DNA of 64,000 bases. Source: Amblyomma americanum (lineage: Eukaryota; Arthropoda; Arachnida; Ixodida; Ixodidae). The stretch is from assembly GCF_052857255.1 (NCBI RefSeq), contig NC_135505.1:25403769-25467768 (forward strand), in the 5' to 3' direction. The notes beneath the pieces are model-generated. The model was not told the DNA's origin and ran no database searches. It saw only the letters and a list, made by a program, of their open reading frames with translations. Below are positions 11,101 to 20,550 of the stretch, one piece after another. The translations under genes were made by a program, and so were the position numbers. How positions within the stretch are numbered: the first letter of the stretch is position 1; every line of letters begins with the position of its first letter.

Positions 11101-11371
11101 CACGCACGCAAAGTACATGTGTCAGACATATCTAGGCATTTGGACCGAGGAATGTGGATGACGGTCTAGTTTAGCGGCCATTTTCCATACAGCCCCTCAA
11201 TGAACTACAAGTAACGACATCTCCTCTCTCCTCCTATGCCGGCGCTCCTTCTCTCGGCTCCTCCCGGGAGCCGACGGTGGCAGCACCTAGGCAGGGGGAA
11301 GATAGCAGACGCTCCCAACACGCGCAGTAGCCCGTGCGTGTGTTTCCTGCCTTAGCTGCGGTCGAAATGAG
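11101..11371. other. Unassigned
   Basis: No coding or repeat signature recognised. Confidence 0.4.
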
Positions 11372-11772
11372 ATCATGGCATGGGAGATTAAAAAATAATG
11401 TACTCAAATAACTGCCCCGAGCAACGTTGCACTGCTTTATCGAATTTTTTTTTTTGTACTGCGATCGCTTTCATTGCGGTGCACGCGGTGGAAATGGTGC
11501 GCGCGGCAGAGCTCGCAGCCCATCCTCGGAGTGTTGTTTCCCAACACTCGCGGTTTTGCGCGCAGTGGATCGCGCGCCCGAATCAATTGTTTGTGGCATG
11601 TTCTGTCTTCGATTTAGCGGCACTGAGGTCACGGCATGGGAGGTAAAAAATTATAGCACCCACACAACTGCCCCGACTCATGTTGCACTGCTTTATCGCA
11701 ACTTTTTGCACTGCGATTGCTTTGATCGCGGTGCACCCGGCGGAAGTGGCATGCGCGAAGGACCTCGCGATA
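11372..11772 (+). repeat. Two diverged copies of a ~150-bp unit, 255-bp spacing
   Basis: 11372-11518 and 11627-11772 share GGCATGGGAG, AACTGCCCCGA, TTGCACTGCTTTATCG, ACTGCGAT.GCTTT.AT and GCGGTGCACNCGG in the same order. They look like two units of an old tandem repeat with about 110 bp between them. No function visible. Confidence 0.65.
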
Positions 11773-13223
11773 CAGCAGTGGACATCATCGAAGTTTTTTT
11801 CGACCGGCGCCTTAACGCGCAGCAGCCTGGACTGCCGCAGTTAATTTGCTTTCGGTCGAAGCAACGTGAAAAATAAATTCAAGCAGTGAAAAACCAAAAC
11901 CCGAATTTACTAAGCTGTTTGAATCAAAACGCTGTTCGTTTAGGAAGTTGTTTGACGCGAAAAAAGAAAACACAAGGAGAAAATGTATGCAACTACATTT
12001 AACGAAGGTCCTCGCTTGCACTCTCAAGTATTATCCATGCAGATATGGGGTATTCAAGCGATAGCTGCCGTTACTGTGCCTCGGCACAAAAACGACCAAT
12101 TTACCAGAACAAATACGGTCAGCAATGCTCGCAACATGAAAGGTAGACCTGTACCGCGAGCAGCATGAAAAGCACTGCTCAAACAGTGAGAACCGCCTCT
12201 TTAGTATCGAGTTCGTGAGTGAAGGAGTCCAACTGCAAAAAAAAAAAATGTGCAGGAAATATGTCCAACAAAACAAAATACAGGTGTCGCCCTCATCAGC
12301 CGATTTCACAAGTAAAACGTGTGCGTTGACATTGATTTTTAAGGCAGGATCTCAGAGGCTACACTACAAACATTGACTTCAGAACCGTGGCAAGCAGCCT
12401 TTTTTGGTAATGGCATCGAGTATGGATAGACTGGCGGGAACATTTTTAAATCCAATATTTTCGGCATTAAATGCACCTTTTGCTATTGGAAAAATTTCAG
12501 CACATTCAGAAGGAGCCACTGAATCAATTTTTATTGAGAACAGTAAACAGATGAAGTTGTACTCTGTGACCCTTTAAAAATACAGCACAGAGTTCCAACT
12601 ACTCAAGATGACCACGATGGCCGGGCTTAGTAGCGAGCTGCTCTCTGCAGGTGAGCATGAATGATGAAGGTCGAACTCAAAAGCGGCGCCCCATAACAAC
12701 AGGAAATGGCAACACTTCTGTGGAGATTGACAAACCCAAGAGTGGCTAATGACATTCATAAAAAAGTGGAGGCACAACTGGCACACACTTGCAGCCTGAA
12801 AACCAACAAGACTCCAGTCAGATCTCCTGCACAGTTACTGACCTGTATTTTAGGCTTGGTGGGACCCCCAAAATGGTTTGAATATTAAACCACTCCGAAA
12901 ACAAAACTGACAGGATGGTTACGACTGTGTAACGAGAGGTTCAGCAATAGCCGTTTAAGCGTGTAGTTTCAGGGGTACATTCCCGACGCACAAGTCCAAT
13001 AACTGGAGTTCGAAAAATCAGTTGCCTGCTACATAACTGCACTCTTCGCTGAATTGGTCATGCACTTGATATCACTGGGAGTCATGGTATGAATGGTCTA
13101 AGGAGTTGCCCGCGACTAATCAATAAAAAACGGCATTTCAGCACGTACAAGTGAACGAAGCAAGGCATGAAAAACTGGCAATGGCAAAAATCACAGGTCA
13201 GTTTCTACACTACTGCAATTATA
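11773..13223. other. No gene recognised
   Basis: Only short scattered open frames occur. A nine-A run sits near 12236-12248. Nothing resembles a known element. Confidence 0.4.
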
Positions 13224-13346
13224 AGCTTGTGGAGGTCACCAGGAAGGCGACGGTGGCAACATTTATTAAGGGCTGCCGGAGAGGAGGCAGCAGCGTAGTG
13301 GCGGTAGCAGCAGCTTCCGGCCCTGGCCAAGGTCCCGAGCATTCCC
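13224..13346 (-). repeat. LTR-like arm, inverted relative to 15543-15662
   Basis: On the minus strand it reads GCTCGGGACCTTGGCCAGGG, then CCCTTAATAAATGTTGCCAC (an AATAAA) and CTTCCTGGTGACCTCCACAA. The same ordered blocks occur on the plus strand at 15543-15662. The AATAAA followed by a short conserved end looks like the R-U5 part of an LTR or the 3' end of a retroposon. Confidence 0.6.
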
Positions 13347-14828
13347 CTCGGCTCGCGCTTCAGGTTCTTCTTCCTCTTACCGCGTGCCACTACGGTCACT
13401 GCAAGGTGGCGCTACAGGGGCCCCCCCCAGCGCAAACAAGGAGTTTGCGCGAGATGAGACGCACTGAAGGAAAAATGCGTAAGAGAGCACAGACAATAAA
13501 TGAAACGGAACCAATGTGAAAGGCCGGTCAAAGTTCGAATCACTATTTCCATGCGGGGCCGTTGGGTAGGTGGTGAAAGTTCAGGAGGGCGAGCCTGGCT
13601 ACTTCGCAGTGGTCGACGTTTTCCGCGAAATGTAAGCGCGGATGGGGTGACCAAGTAGATGCTGCCGCCCAAGCAAAGCCGGCTGGCTCGTCTACTGCCT
13701 GACATCTTGGATCCGGACTGGGCGGGTGTTGGGCTTGACGCAGTCACGTAGGTGGAGAAGGCTGTAAGCCAGCGGTGGAAAGTGCGGCATACATGCGATC
13801 AAGTGCCTGGTACACGGCGGCGTGGGCGGCTGCGGGGCCGGAACGTACATATTAGCTGACGGCTGTGCCGGTGACGCAAAAACGTCGCATGTCGCTGAAC
13901 TTGCCGCTGGCCACTACTCTCACAGGCTATGATGCACTGAACTATCACAAGGCGCAAAGACGGAGCCGGGGTAGGCAAGTTAAGAGTGCCAGCCGCATTG
14001 AAGAGAGCGAACGCTGAGCTAACGGCAGCGTAGTCAGGAGAGGCAAAGGAAGAGTAGGGGACGGCATGTTCACAGATGGCCGTGAGGGATGGTGCAGACG
14101 CCACCGGCTGCAGTGAATGAGATGCAGGGTTACGGAGGCGAAACTGGTGACAGCAGTACCAAGCATGGTGATTGTCACCCGCTCTACTTTGCTTGCGAAG
14201 GACCCTGAACCAGTGCCAACGCCTGTCCTCAAGCCAAACCGGGCCACCGCTGAGGGCCCTTCTTGCTCGTTACCGGTGTTCGCATCTTCAGAGAAGCCTG
14301 ACACCAGTGGCTCAGCCGCCGCCAAACACAGGATTAACGGGAGTGCACCGCTCACAACCTCTCACCCACTGCAGATTCACGTTCCAACTACGCTCCAGCT
14401 TCAGCAGCCGCTGTCTAGCGAGCTGTCTAGGCTCAACAGGCTAGCGGACGTGCCCCTGGTTGCTGTCACGGTGCCGAAGCCACCTCCGATTGCCGCTCCC
14501 TCATTAGCGTTCCCCTTCGTGAACGGCTCGGAGCCTGTGGCACCACTCAGGCAGCCAGCCACCACGTTGAAGCCCATCAGTCCACGGCTGGCTGTGCGCG
14601 TCTCAGCAGCCTCATGCCGTCCACCACAGCCATTCCCCCGCCTCACAACTCGCTGCGCCTCCCGTAGCCGCCCGTCTTGTCACAGGACGGCTTGGACTGG
14701 CGACAGCTGAAAGACTCTCGGGACCCCCGACGCATCTGGCTATCTCTGCTGCGCTGCACATCATGCGCCGGCTGGCCGCTACTGCACCAGAACTGCCACT
14801 GCTGGGTCCCCTTATGCTGGGTCCCCTG
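13347..14828. other. GC-rich unassigned interval between inverted arms
   Basis: Open frames exist on both strands (for example 13945-14355 minus, 14117-14710 plus), Ser/Pro/Ala-rich, without recognised motifs. Their overlap in opposite frames suggests GC-driven openness. It may be the internal part of the retroelement that owns the arm at 13224. Confidence 0.3.
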
Positions 14829-15389
14829 GGCCGATTCACACGACGGACTGTTCGCCCGCGGCCCGCGCATTACGTGTTGGTGTGTCACCAAATCGAGAGG
14901 CGTGCTGTCAGCCCGCAGACTGGACAACCAAGGAAGTTCAAGTGCCTCTCCCCTCACGGGAATTAGCGGTGGCCCGCGAAGATGCACGCGCCAGCTCTGG
15001 CAACCACCACTCTTGCCAGTATTTCGGCTGCCGCATTTCGCTGAGTGGCGTTGAGCTGGCGCACTGTTTTGACAAGCTGCACTGCGTTCGCTAGGTACCG
15101 TGACAAAGCGATCGACTCGGCTAGCAAGGCGAGCCAGACCATTGAGGAATTGGACAAAGGGCCGCACCTGCACCATTCAATTGCAGTCATGGGTAGGGAG
15201 GAAAAACCAGTTTGACCAGCGTTGCCAATGCTTTAAAATGATCTGGCAACAGTGGTACACCCAGCGTGTCGTCTGCTCTTTTGGTCCGTTGCATCCTCTT
15301 GATGTCATCGGATCGCAGGCCAGTTTTTAGTGGCGCATGAACACGTGATGCGCGGACCGTGGGCGAATAGTCCGTCGTGTGAATCGGCC
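14829..15389. mobile_element. MITE-like element with ~48-bp terminal inverted repeats
   Basis: The left end GGCCGATTCACACGACGGAC...TTACGTGTT is repeated inverted at the right end (15342-15389) with about four mismatches. The element is 561 bp. Internally a minus-strand frame (14963-15190) reads VQLVKTVRQLNATQRNAAAE, not recognised. No clear target duplication was found, so the superfamily is open. Confidence 0.6.
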
Positions 15390-15542
15390 ATTAGCAGGTT
15401 GTCTCACCTTCTGCACCTGCCCTAAGCGTCCCTCGCCGGCCCCCGAAAGCTCGGCCGCAACGCCACAGCCATGTAGCGCCCCACGCGGCTGGCAGTGCGC
15501 CTGATATCGAAAAGGACGAAGTGTTCCCAGCACGCGCTGGTT

Positions 15543-15662
15543 GGAACGCTCGGGACCTTGGCCATGGCCGGACGCCGCCGCCGCCGCTCTGCTGCTATCT
15601 CTTCTCTGGCAGCTATCAATAAATGTGGCCACAGTAGCCTTCCTGGGCGACCTCCACAAGCT
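15543..15662 (+). repeat. LTR-like arm with AATAAA
   Basis: GGAACGCTCGGGACCTTGGC, CAATAAATGTGGCCAC and CCTTCCTGGGCGACCTCCAC pair with the minus-strand arm at 13224-13346. Two copies of one retroelement end in opposite orientation about 2.2 kb apart explain this most simply. Confidence 0.6.
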
Positions 15663-15983
15663 GAACAGAGTGCACACAACGACAGCGTCCCACCAACTGA
15701 AAGAGCACCACACCGAAATCCACACTGCAGCCACATCACACCGAATGTGAAAACGTGGAGCTCAAAATTACGGGCACCGACAATGCTTCTTTGCAGCTAA
15801 GCACCAAGATCTAGATGAGATCCAGACAGGGCCTCCTGAATTCGGCCATGCAAGCAGAAAATCAGAGTGCCCAGTTCCACAACTCAAATCACATAGCATA
15901 TTTATATAAAAAAGAAAAACAGTTGCACAACACAAAAAAACATAGCATATTTCTAAAAAAAAAACAGTTCCACAACACAGATA
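15663..15983. other. No gene recognised
   Basis: Contains a short duplicated AT-rich unit (CATAGCATATTT...AAACAGTT...CACAACACA, about 15893-15980). Otherwise nothing. Confidence 0.4.
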
Positions 15984-16807
15984 ATGTTGTTTACTAGGAA
16001 GCGCAAAAAACGGACGAGGGACTTTTAACAGCAGGCTTCCCTGGCCCGGTTATTTCAGCTGTCGCTGAAGCCCTCCTGCAGAAGCATAAAGGCACCCAGA
16101 AAAAATTGGAACCCCCTTCTTCAAAGCCGGTGGTGGTCCCTTATGTGCACCAACTCTCCCACAACCTGAAAAAAGTGGCTGCAGGCACCATGTGCCCTTG
16201 GTGTTGCCAGCACCCAACAAGCTAAGCTGTGCCCTCGCATGACTGGTAGTGCCGGCAGGGGCTGGAACAAAAAACATGGGTTCGCATACGCTAAATGTGC
16301 AACAGGTGTGGTGTACAGCATTCCCCTCTCATGTGGGGCTTCAAATGTTGGCCAAACTGGCCGCTGTATTAATGACCAGCTAGGGGAGTATGCCATAAAC
16401 GTAGAAAATAATGATACTAGTGCTAATCTCGTGTGGCACCTTGCTTCGTGCACATGTAGGGCAAGATTGGAGAAGACCACGATTCTTGGCAAGAGCGGTA
16501 ATGATAAGGCTAGGCTCGTTTTAGTGGCTTATTATATCAGAAAGCTGTCCGAACGTTGTGTCAGTGACACGTCTGTACACTTATGTTCATCTGAACATGT
16601 TTTTTTAGATTCGCTTTTCATTAACTTGTGCACTTGACTGATGTGCGGTCTTTATGCCGTCTCTACGCGCATGCTCGGCATTCTGTCCTTATATATATCC
16701 CCTGTACTACAGCATGAATAAACAGTTGGTAGTGGCACTTGTGAACGTGTTTTTGCGTCCCCTACTCCGTCCCTCGTCCGTTTTTTGCGCTTCCTAGTAA
16801 ACAACAT
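15984..16807. repeat. Perfect 39-bp inverted repeats bounding a Penelope fragment
   Basis: 15984-16022 (ATGTTGTTTACTAGGAAGCG...) and 16769-16807 are exact reverse complements over 39 bp. They enclose the GIY-YIG segment. Penelope-like elements are known for terminal repeats in direct or inverted order; alternatively this is a foldback unit carrying a captured fragment. Confidence 0.85.
16030..16640 (+). pseudogene. Penelope-like element, linker and GIY-YIG endonuclease
   Basis: The first frame (about 16045-16210) reads KPVVVPYVHQLSHNLKKVAA, the linker that follows the Penelope RT. A frame change near 16215 leads to TGVVYSIPLSCGASNVGQTG, where GIY-YIG is usually (I/V)Y.I...C...YIGQTGR; here the second motif reads SNVGQTGR, with Tyr-Ile replaced by Asn-Val. 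HLASCTCRARLEKTTILGKS and RLVLVAYYIRKLSERCVSDT follow, the usual zinc-finger-like and C-terminal parts. The RT is absent, so the copy is 5'-truncated and dead. It ends before ATAAACAGTTGGTAGTGGCA near 16718. Confidence 0.85.
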
Positions 16808-17746
16808 GCACCAACAACTAGCCCGGCAACTTGCTCTCCTGAACAAATAATGTATTGATGAAAAACAGAAACGCTCCATGGCAGTTTTTACACTGCTTGG
16901 CAGAGCTCCAAAGCACGCAGTGTTTCTACTAGCAGGCTGCCCTCAACTTGAAAAACCTCATTCATATTACTCTCCAGCCATATTAACTCTTTCATTACCA
17001 CACCTATCCAAATCGATCACCGGTGATTGATGCTTTAAATCGCCGATTTCGACAGGTTGGAATTGTTTCACGTGCACCTAGCGCCATCCAGTGGTTAGTC
17101 TAGGCACTGCACTTGTAGAAACAGTTTAAATTTTCCTGCTCTGGTGACGTTCTGATTTTTGATGCACCTTTTTGAGAACTAATGCGCATGTGCTGTTGCG
17201 AAAGGGCCCATGTGCTGTTGCGAAAGGGGGCATGGCGTCCGCGCTTGAGAGAAGAACCTGCCACGCGTGGTAATGCAGCAAATTTTTGTGATCAAAAGAC
17301 TCCCAGCAAGTGAAATATTGAATCATATTGTCGGCTTTGTTATCTGGCAGTGTTGAGTGGTGATAATTACCTAAAAATGATGCCAGCTATTCACTAGTGA
17401 GCTTTGACTTGGAGTCCGGGCGGTTTTATTCCACGAAAACGCATTCCTGAAAGTCCGCCACATGTCCAACTTGCATACCTGGCCTTTACAGCCAGTTTGC
17501 AGCAGTTTTGGTTTCGCTTCTCTTGTTAAATCCGCTAGAGGGCCACATCCGGTGTTACCATATCGCTGCAACGCCAGTCGCTCCGGTCGCTGTAATGGCG
17601 TCGTCGTCCCACGTGACTGCGCCGCACGGAAAGCGTTCTGCTCAAAAGTATTCTACACCCGCACCTGATTTTAGTGATGAGAATTCGAGCTTCGAGTCTG
17701 AAGATGACACTCAAGAGCACAGACCTTTGGGTTAGTTGGTGCATTG

Positions 17747-17867
17747 CAGTCATGTACAAGCGCAGAACAAACAGGGACAAAAAAGGATGGGACACCATGA
17801 GCGCTTCAAGCGCTTGTGGTGTCCCATCCTTCTTTGTCCCTGTTTGTTCTGCGCTTGTACATGACTG
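17747..17867. repeat. Foldback palindrome inside the piggyBac ORF
   Basis: CAGTCATGTACAAGCGCAGA...GGGACAAAAAAGGATGGGAC runs into its own inverted copy ending ...TGTACATGACTG. Arms are about 50 bp with one or two differences around a short self-complementary centre (GAGCGCTTCAAGCGCTTG). It ends CAGT...ACTG and splits the acidic N-terminal coding region. No clear target duplication was found. Confidence 0.9.
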
Positions 17868-17946
17868 AAGATGACAGTACCTCTGCTTCAAGCTCTGACG
17901 GTGATGATGTTTCAAGTCAGCCCGGGACATCCGCAGCTGCTCACCG

Positions 17947-18043
17947 GTGAGTTACCTTTATGGCCCTGAGCAGTCACTGGCGTAGTGTGCGCTTATCTGC
18001 CGACATTTGTGCACAAGCTTATAGCTATTCTTGTTATCTGCAG
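17947..18043 (+). other. Probable intron in the piggyBac transposase gene
   Basis: CACCG is followed by GTGAGT and the stretch ends TTGTTATCTGCAG before GCTCCG. It is 97 bp, AT/T-rich toward the 3' end, and separates two coding-like blocks. Introns occur in some PGBD-type genes; here it is only inferred. Confidence 0.5.
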
Positions 18044-19772
18044 GCTCCGTAAGTCGCTAGGCCAGGATGTGCTGCCACCGGCTGTGGAGAAACTTCAGTT
18101 CACGCCAAGAAGGCCGCCCAGAGCACACCTCGGCCAAGCACTTCGAAGCAGCGCAAGACGTTTTACAAGAGCGCGCAATTTTTTCCTCCCATTCTTCACC
18201 GCAGAAGTGATATGTACTATCTGTAAAAATACGAACAAATATGCTTGGATGCATATTTGGAGCTTCCAAGCTATGCTGAAAGAGATGGGTCATGGGATGA
18301 AGCGACTCCCGACGGACTAGTGAAGTTCATTGGACTGCTCATTTATATGGGCATTGTGAACGTACCACACATCCACCTTTACTGGAATACCTCTCTGTGG
18401 ATGAAATAATAGGGAAATCGAAAGGAAGATCGGGTATTCGGCAATACATGTGGGACAAAATTGTAAAGTGGGGATACAAATTGTGGGTACTTGCCGATTC
18501 ACAGACTGGCTATTCCGTTCAATTTTATGTGTACGCAGGCAAACGGGAAACAGCTAGTGCAAGTGGACTAGCAATTGATATGGTGACGCAACTGTGCAAT
18601 AACTACCTCAATCAAGCATATGTTATCTACATGAATAACTTTTACACATCTGCGTCTCTCTTTGCTCACCAGCTAAATCACAAAACCCTCGCTTGTGGCA
18701 CGACACGTAAAGATCGTCGGTGCTTCCCATCTGAACTGAAGGAGGTGTCGTGGGAAAAGAAGGCAAAGAGAGGTGATGTTCGGTGGCTCCGACGGAACAA
18801 CATCCTCTATTTGCAATGGAAGGACAGGAAGGTTGTCCACGTGATGTCTACAGCGCACACTGCCAACAGACATGTACAGCCACAAGAAAAGAGAAAAGAA
18901 GGGGCGTGTGGACTACCATGCCTATCGAGAAGCCGCTACTGACTGACGACTATAATTCTAGATTGCTTGGTGTTGATAAGTCGGGTCAGCTGTTTGCATC
19001 TTATAACGCTTTGATGAAGGGCGTGAGGTGGCGGAAAACACTCTTCGTTCAATGTATTGACATCACTGTTGTGAATAGCTTCATTATTTTTCAAGAGCAC
19101 CGCCAGCAACACCTCTCGACACCGGAATTTCAAAGGAGTGCCCACTTCGACCCACTTTCTTTTTGGATGGAGCTCACCCAACCGCTGCTCGAGCTTGATG
19201 ATGAAGAGGTTGCCCAACTAGATCCTATCCCAAAAGAAGTGCTGCACCATCCGCAAAAGATGCCGAAAATGCAAAACTGCAGATGTGCTTGAAGGAACGA
19301 AAAATCAAACAAAAGACTAACGTTTTCTGCGAGAACTTCAGAGTGCACCTGTGCCTCACGAAAACCAGGGGCTGCTTCACCACATGGCACGAGCGATGAA
19401 GCTGTTCCCGGTCTCTATTATGTAGCTGAAGAACGGCGTTGTACAGAGAATTTATTTTTTTTTTGACAGTGTTCTTGAGTCATTGATCTTCAATATGTAT
19501 ATTCTAAATTTTCTTTATTAATAATGCATATGTACATATTGTGCCTTTCCTTTCTTGTTTTTATCAACTCGCCCATAAAATGGCATTTTTCCAAATTTTT
19601 GTGTGTTCAATAGTAAATTGTTTGCCCTGTAACTTAAGTTTTTGGAAAGAGCATTCCATCATGTGCAATTTGGCATGCTGCAAGTGTGCTGGAGTATTAT
19701 TTGTATTGGCAAAAAAATTTCTTCCGAGACCTATGAAAAACGGCCATTTTCTCGCGGTAACGAAAAAGTTAA

Positions 19773-20295
19773 GATAACTGATAACTCAAACCCCGTAAAG
19801 AGCACGTAAGAAACACGAAGCTGGCATATTTAAACTCAGTTCGTGTGACACTGTTCCACCAGTTGAGACAGCTATACAGGTGTTCACTGATTTCATGTTT
19901 TCACTGTGTCTTGATGCCTTAAAAATGGCCTTCGGTGGCAAGGCGCTGTTGATGCTCAAGGTCTGCCCAGCTTGTCGACTTCACCATTCCATGCAGTCCA
20001 TTTCCTTCCTTGTAAGTCAACGAGGTAATATAAAAAACAAGAACTGCCCCGCGCTTCGCCAGACTGGCAGCCAGTAGCAGACACAATCACCCGGCACCAC
20101 GTTGCTTGCACCACGCACAGCACACGTGCATAACTAAGCTGGTGCTGAACTGGCCGTTATGCATAGCACAGTTCTCTTCGCATAAGTACATTGTGATAGT
20201 CGTGGTACCAGCTAGTGCGTCATCGTTGCAGCATACTGTTCGTTGCCGCACACTGTTCAAATCCCCGTGCAGCTATTCACCTAGCTAGGAAAAGG
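19773..20295. other. No gene recognised; 3' flank of the Zeste-like gene
   Basis: This is where the 3' UTR of the minus-strand gene should lie. No distinct polyadenylation hexamer in a convincing place was identified. Confidence 0.4.
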
Positions 20296-20550
20296 TCACG
20301 TCGGTGATGCCGAGTCATTGCCTTGGACAATCTCGGGAGTGATGGAGAGCGGCAGGGCAGTTTCGGGACACGACTCGTCTCCGGAGCATGACGCATTGCC
20401 GGGGTTCCGGTTTGAGTGGTGGTTCTCGACCAGGAAGAGCACCAGCTGTGACAGTGCGTGGCTCTGGTTCTCCGCTGCCTGTGCCTGCCGCTCGGCCGCC
20501 TGCGCAATCCGCTGCTGGGCACTCAGCAGGTCCTGCAGCAGCGCCGTTTG
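20296..20550 (-). CDS. Exon 5: coiled-coil C terminus and stop
   Basis: The exon is 255 bp and encodes 84 residues plus TGA. The acceptor has a strong pyrimidine tract (CCCCCTTTTGCAG) before CAAACG. Residues start QTALLQDLLSAQQRIAQAAE and continue with heptad-like Ala/Gln/Leu spacing to SQLVLFLVENHH, then a polar tail ends DSASPT. This pattern resembles the C-terminal coiled coil of many arthropod Myb/SANT-like proteins. Nothing obviously like a polyadenylation signal was pinned down in the 500 bp that follow. Confidence 0.82.
   Translation of the reverse strand, partial: QTALLQDLLSAQQRIAQAAERQAQAAENQSHALSQLVLFLVENHHSNRNPGNASCSGDESCPETALPLSITPEIVQGNDSASPT

Larger units (their letters stand above)
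17595..19399 (+). pseudogene. piggyBac transposase (PGBD4-like), inactivated
   Basis: From ATG 17595 an acidic N terminus reads MASSSHVTAPHGKRSAQKYS, ...FSDENSSFESEDDTQEHR; it is cut by a foldback at 17747-17867 and resumes EDDSTSASSSDGDDVSSQPG. A probable intron follows (17947-18043). Then RSSARRFTRARNF, FFTAEVICTICKNTNKYAWM, VKFIGLLIYMGIVNVPHIHL. Near 18391 the middle of the domain is deleted and the frame jumps to LSVDEIIGKSKGRSG (first catalytic Asp). The second Asp is Asn (VIYMNNFYTS); the third is kept (LLGVDKSGQLFASYN). The Cys-rich tail NVFCENFRVHLCLTKTRGCF ends at TGA 19399. Several frameshifts confirm a dead copy. Confidence 0.88.
16983..19772 (+). mobile_element. piggyBac-family DNA transposon with TTAA borders
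   Basis: TTAA at 16983-16986 and 19769-19772 bound the element. Just inside, CTCTTTCATTACC (left) matches CTTTTTCGTTACC (right, inverted) at 11 of 13 bases. TTAA duplication with short inverted ends is the hallmark of piggyBac. The interior encodes a broken PGBD4-like transposase. Length 2.79 kb including a 121-bp foldback insertion. Confidence 0.88.
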
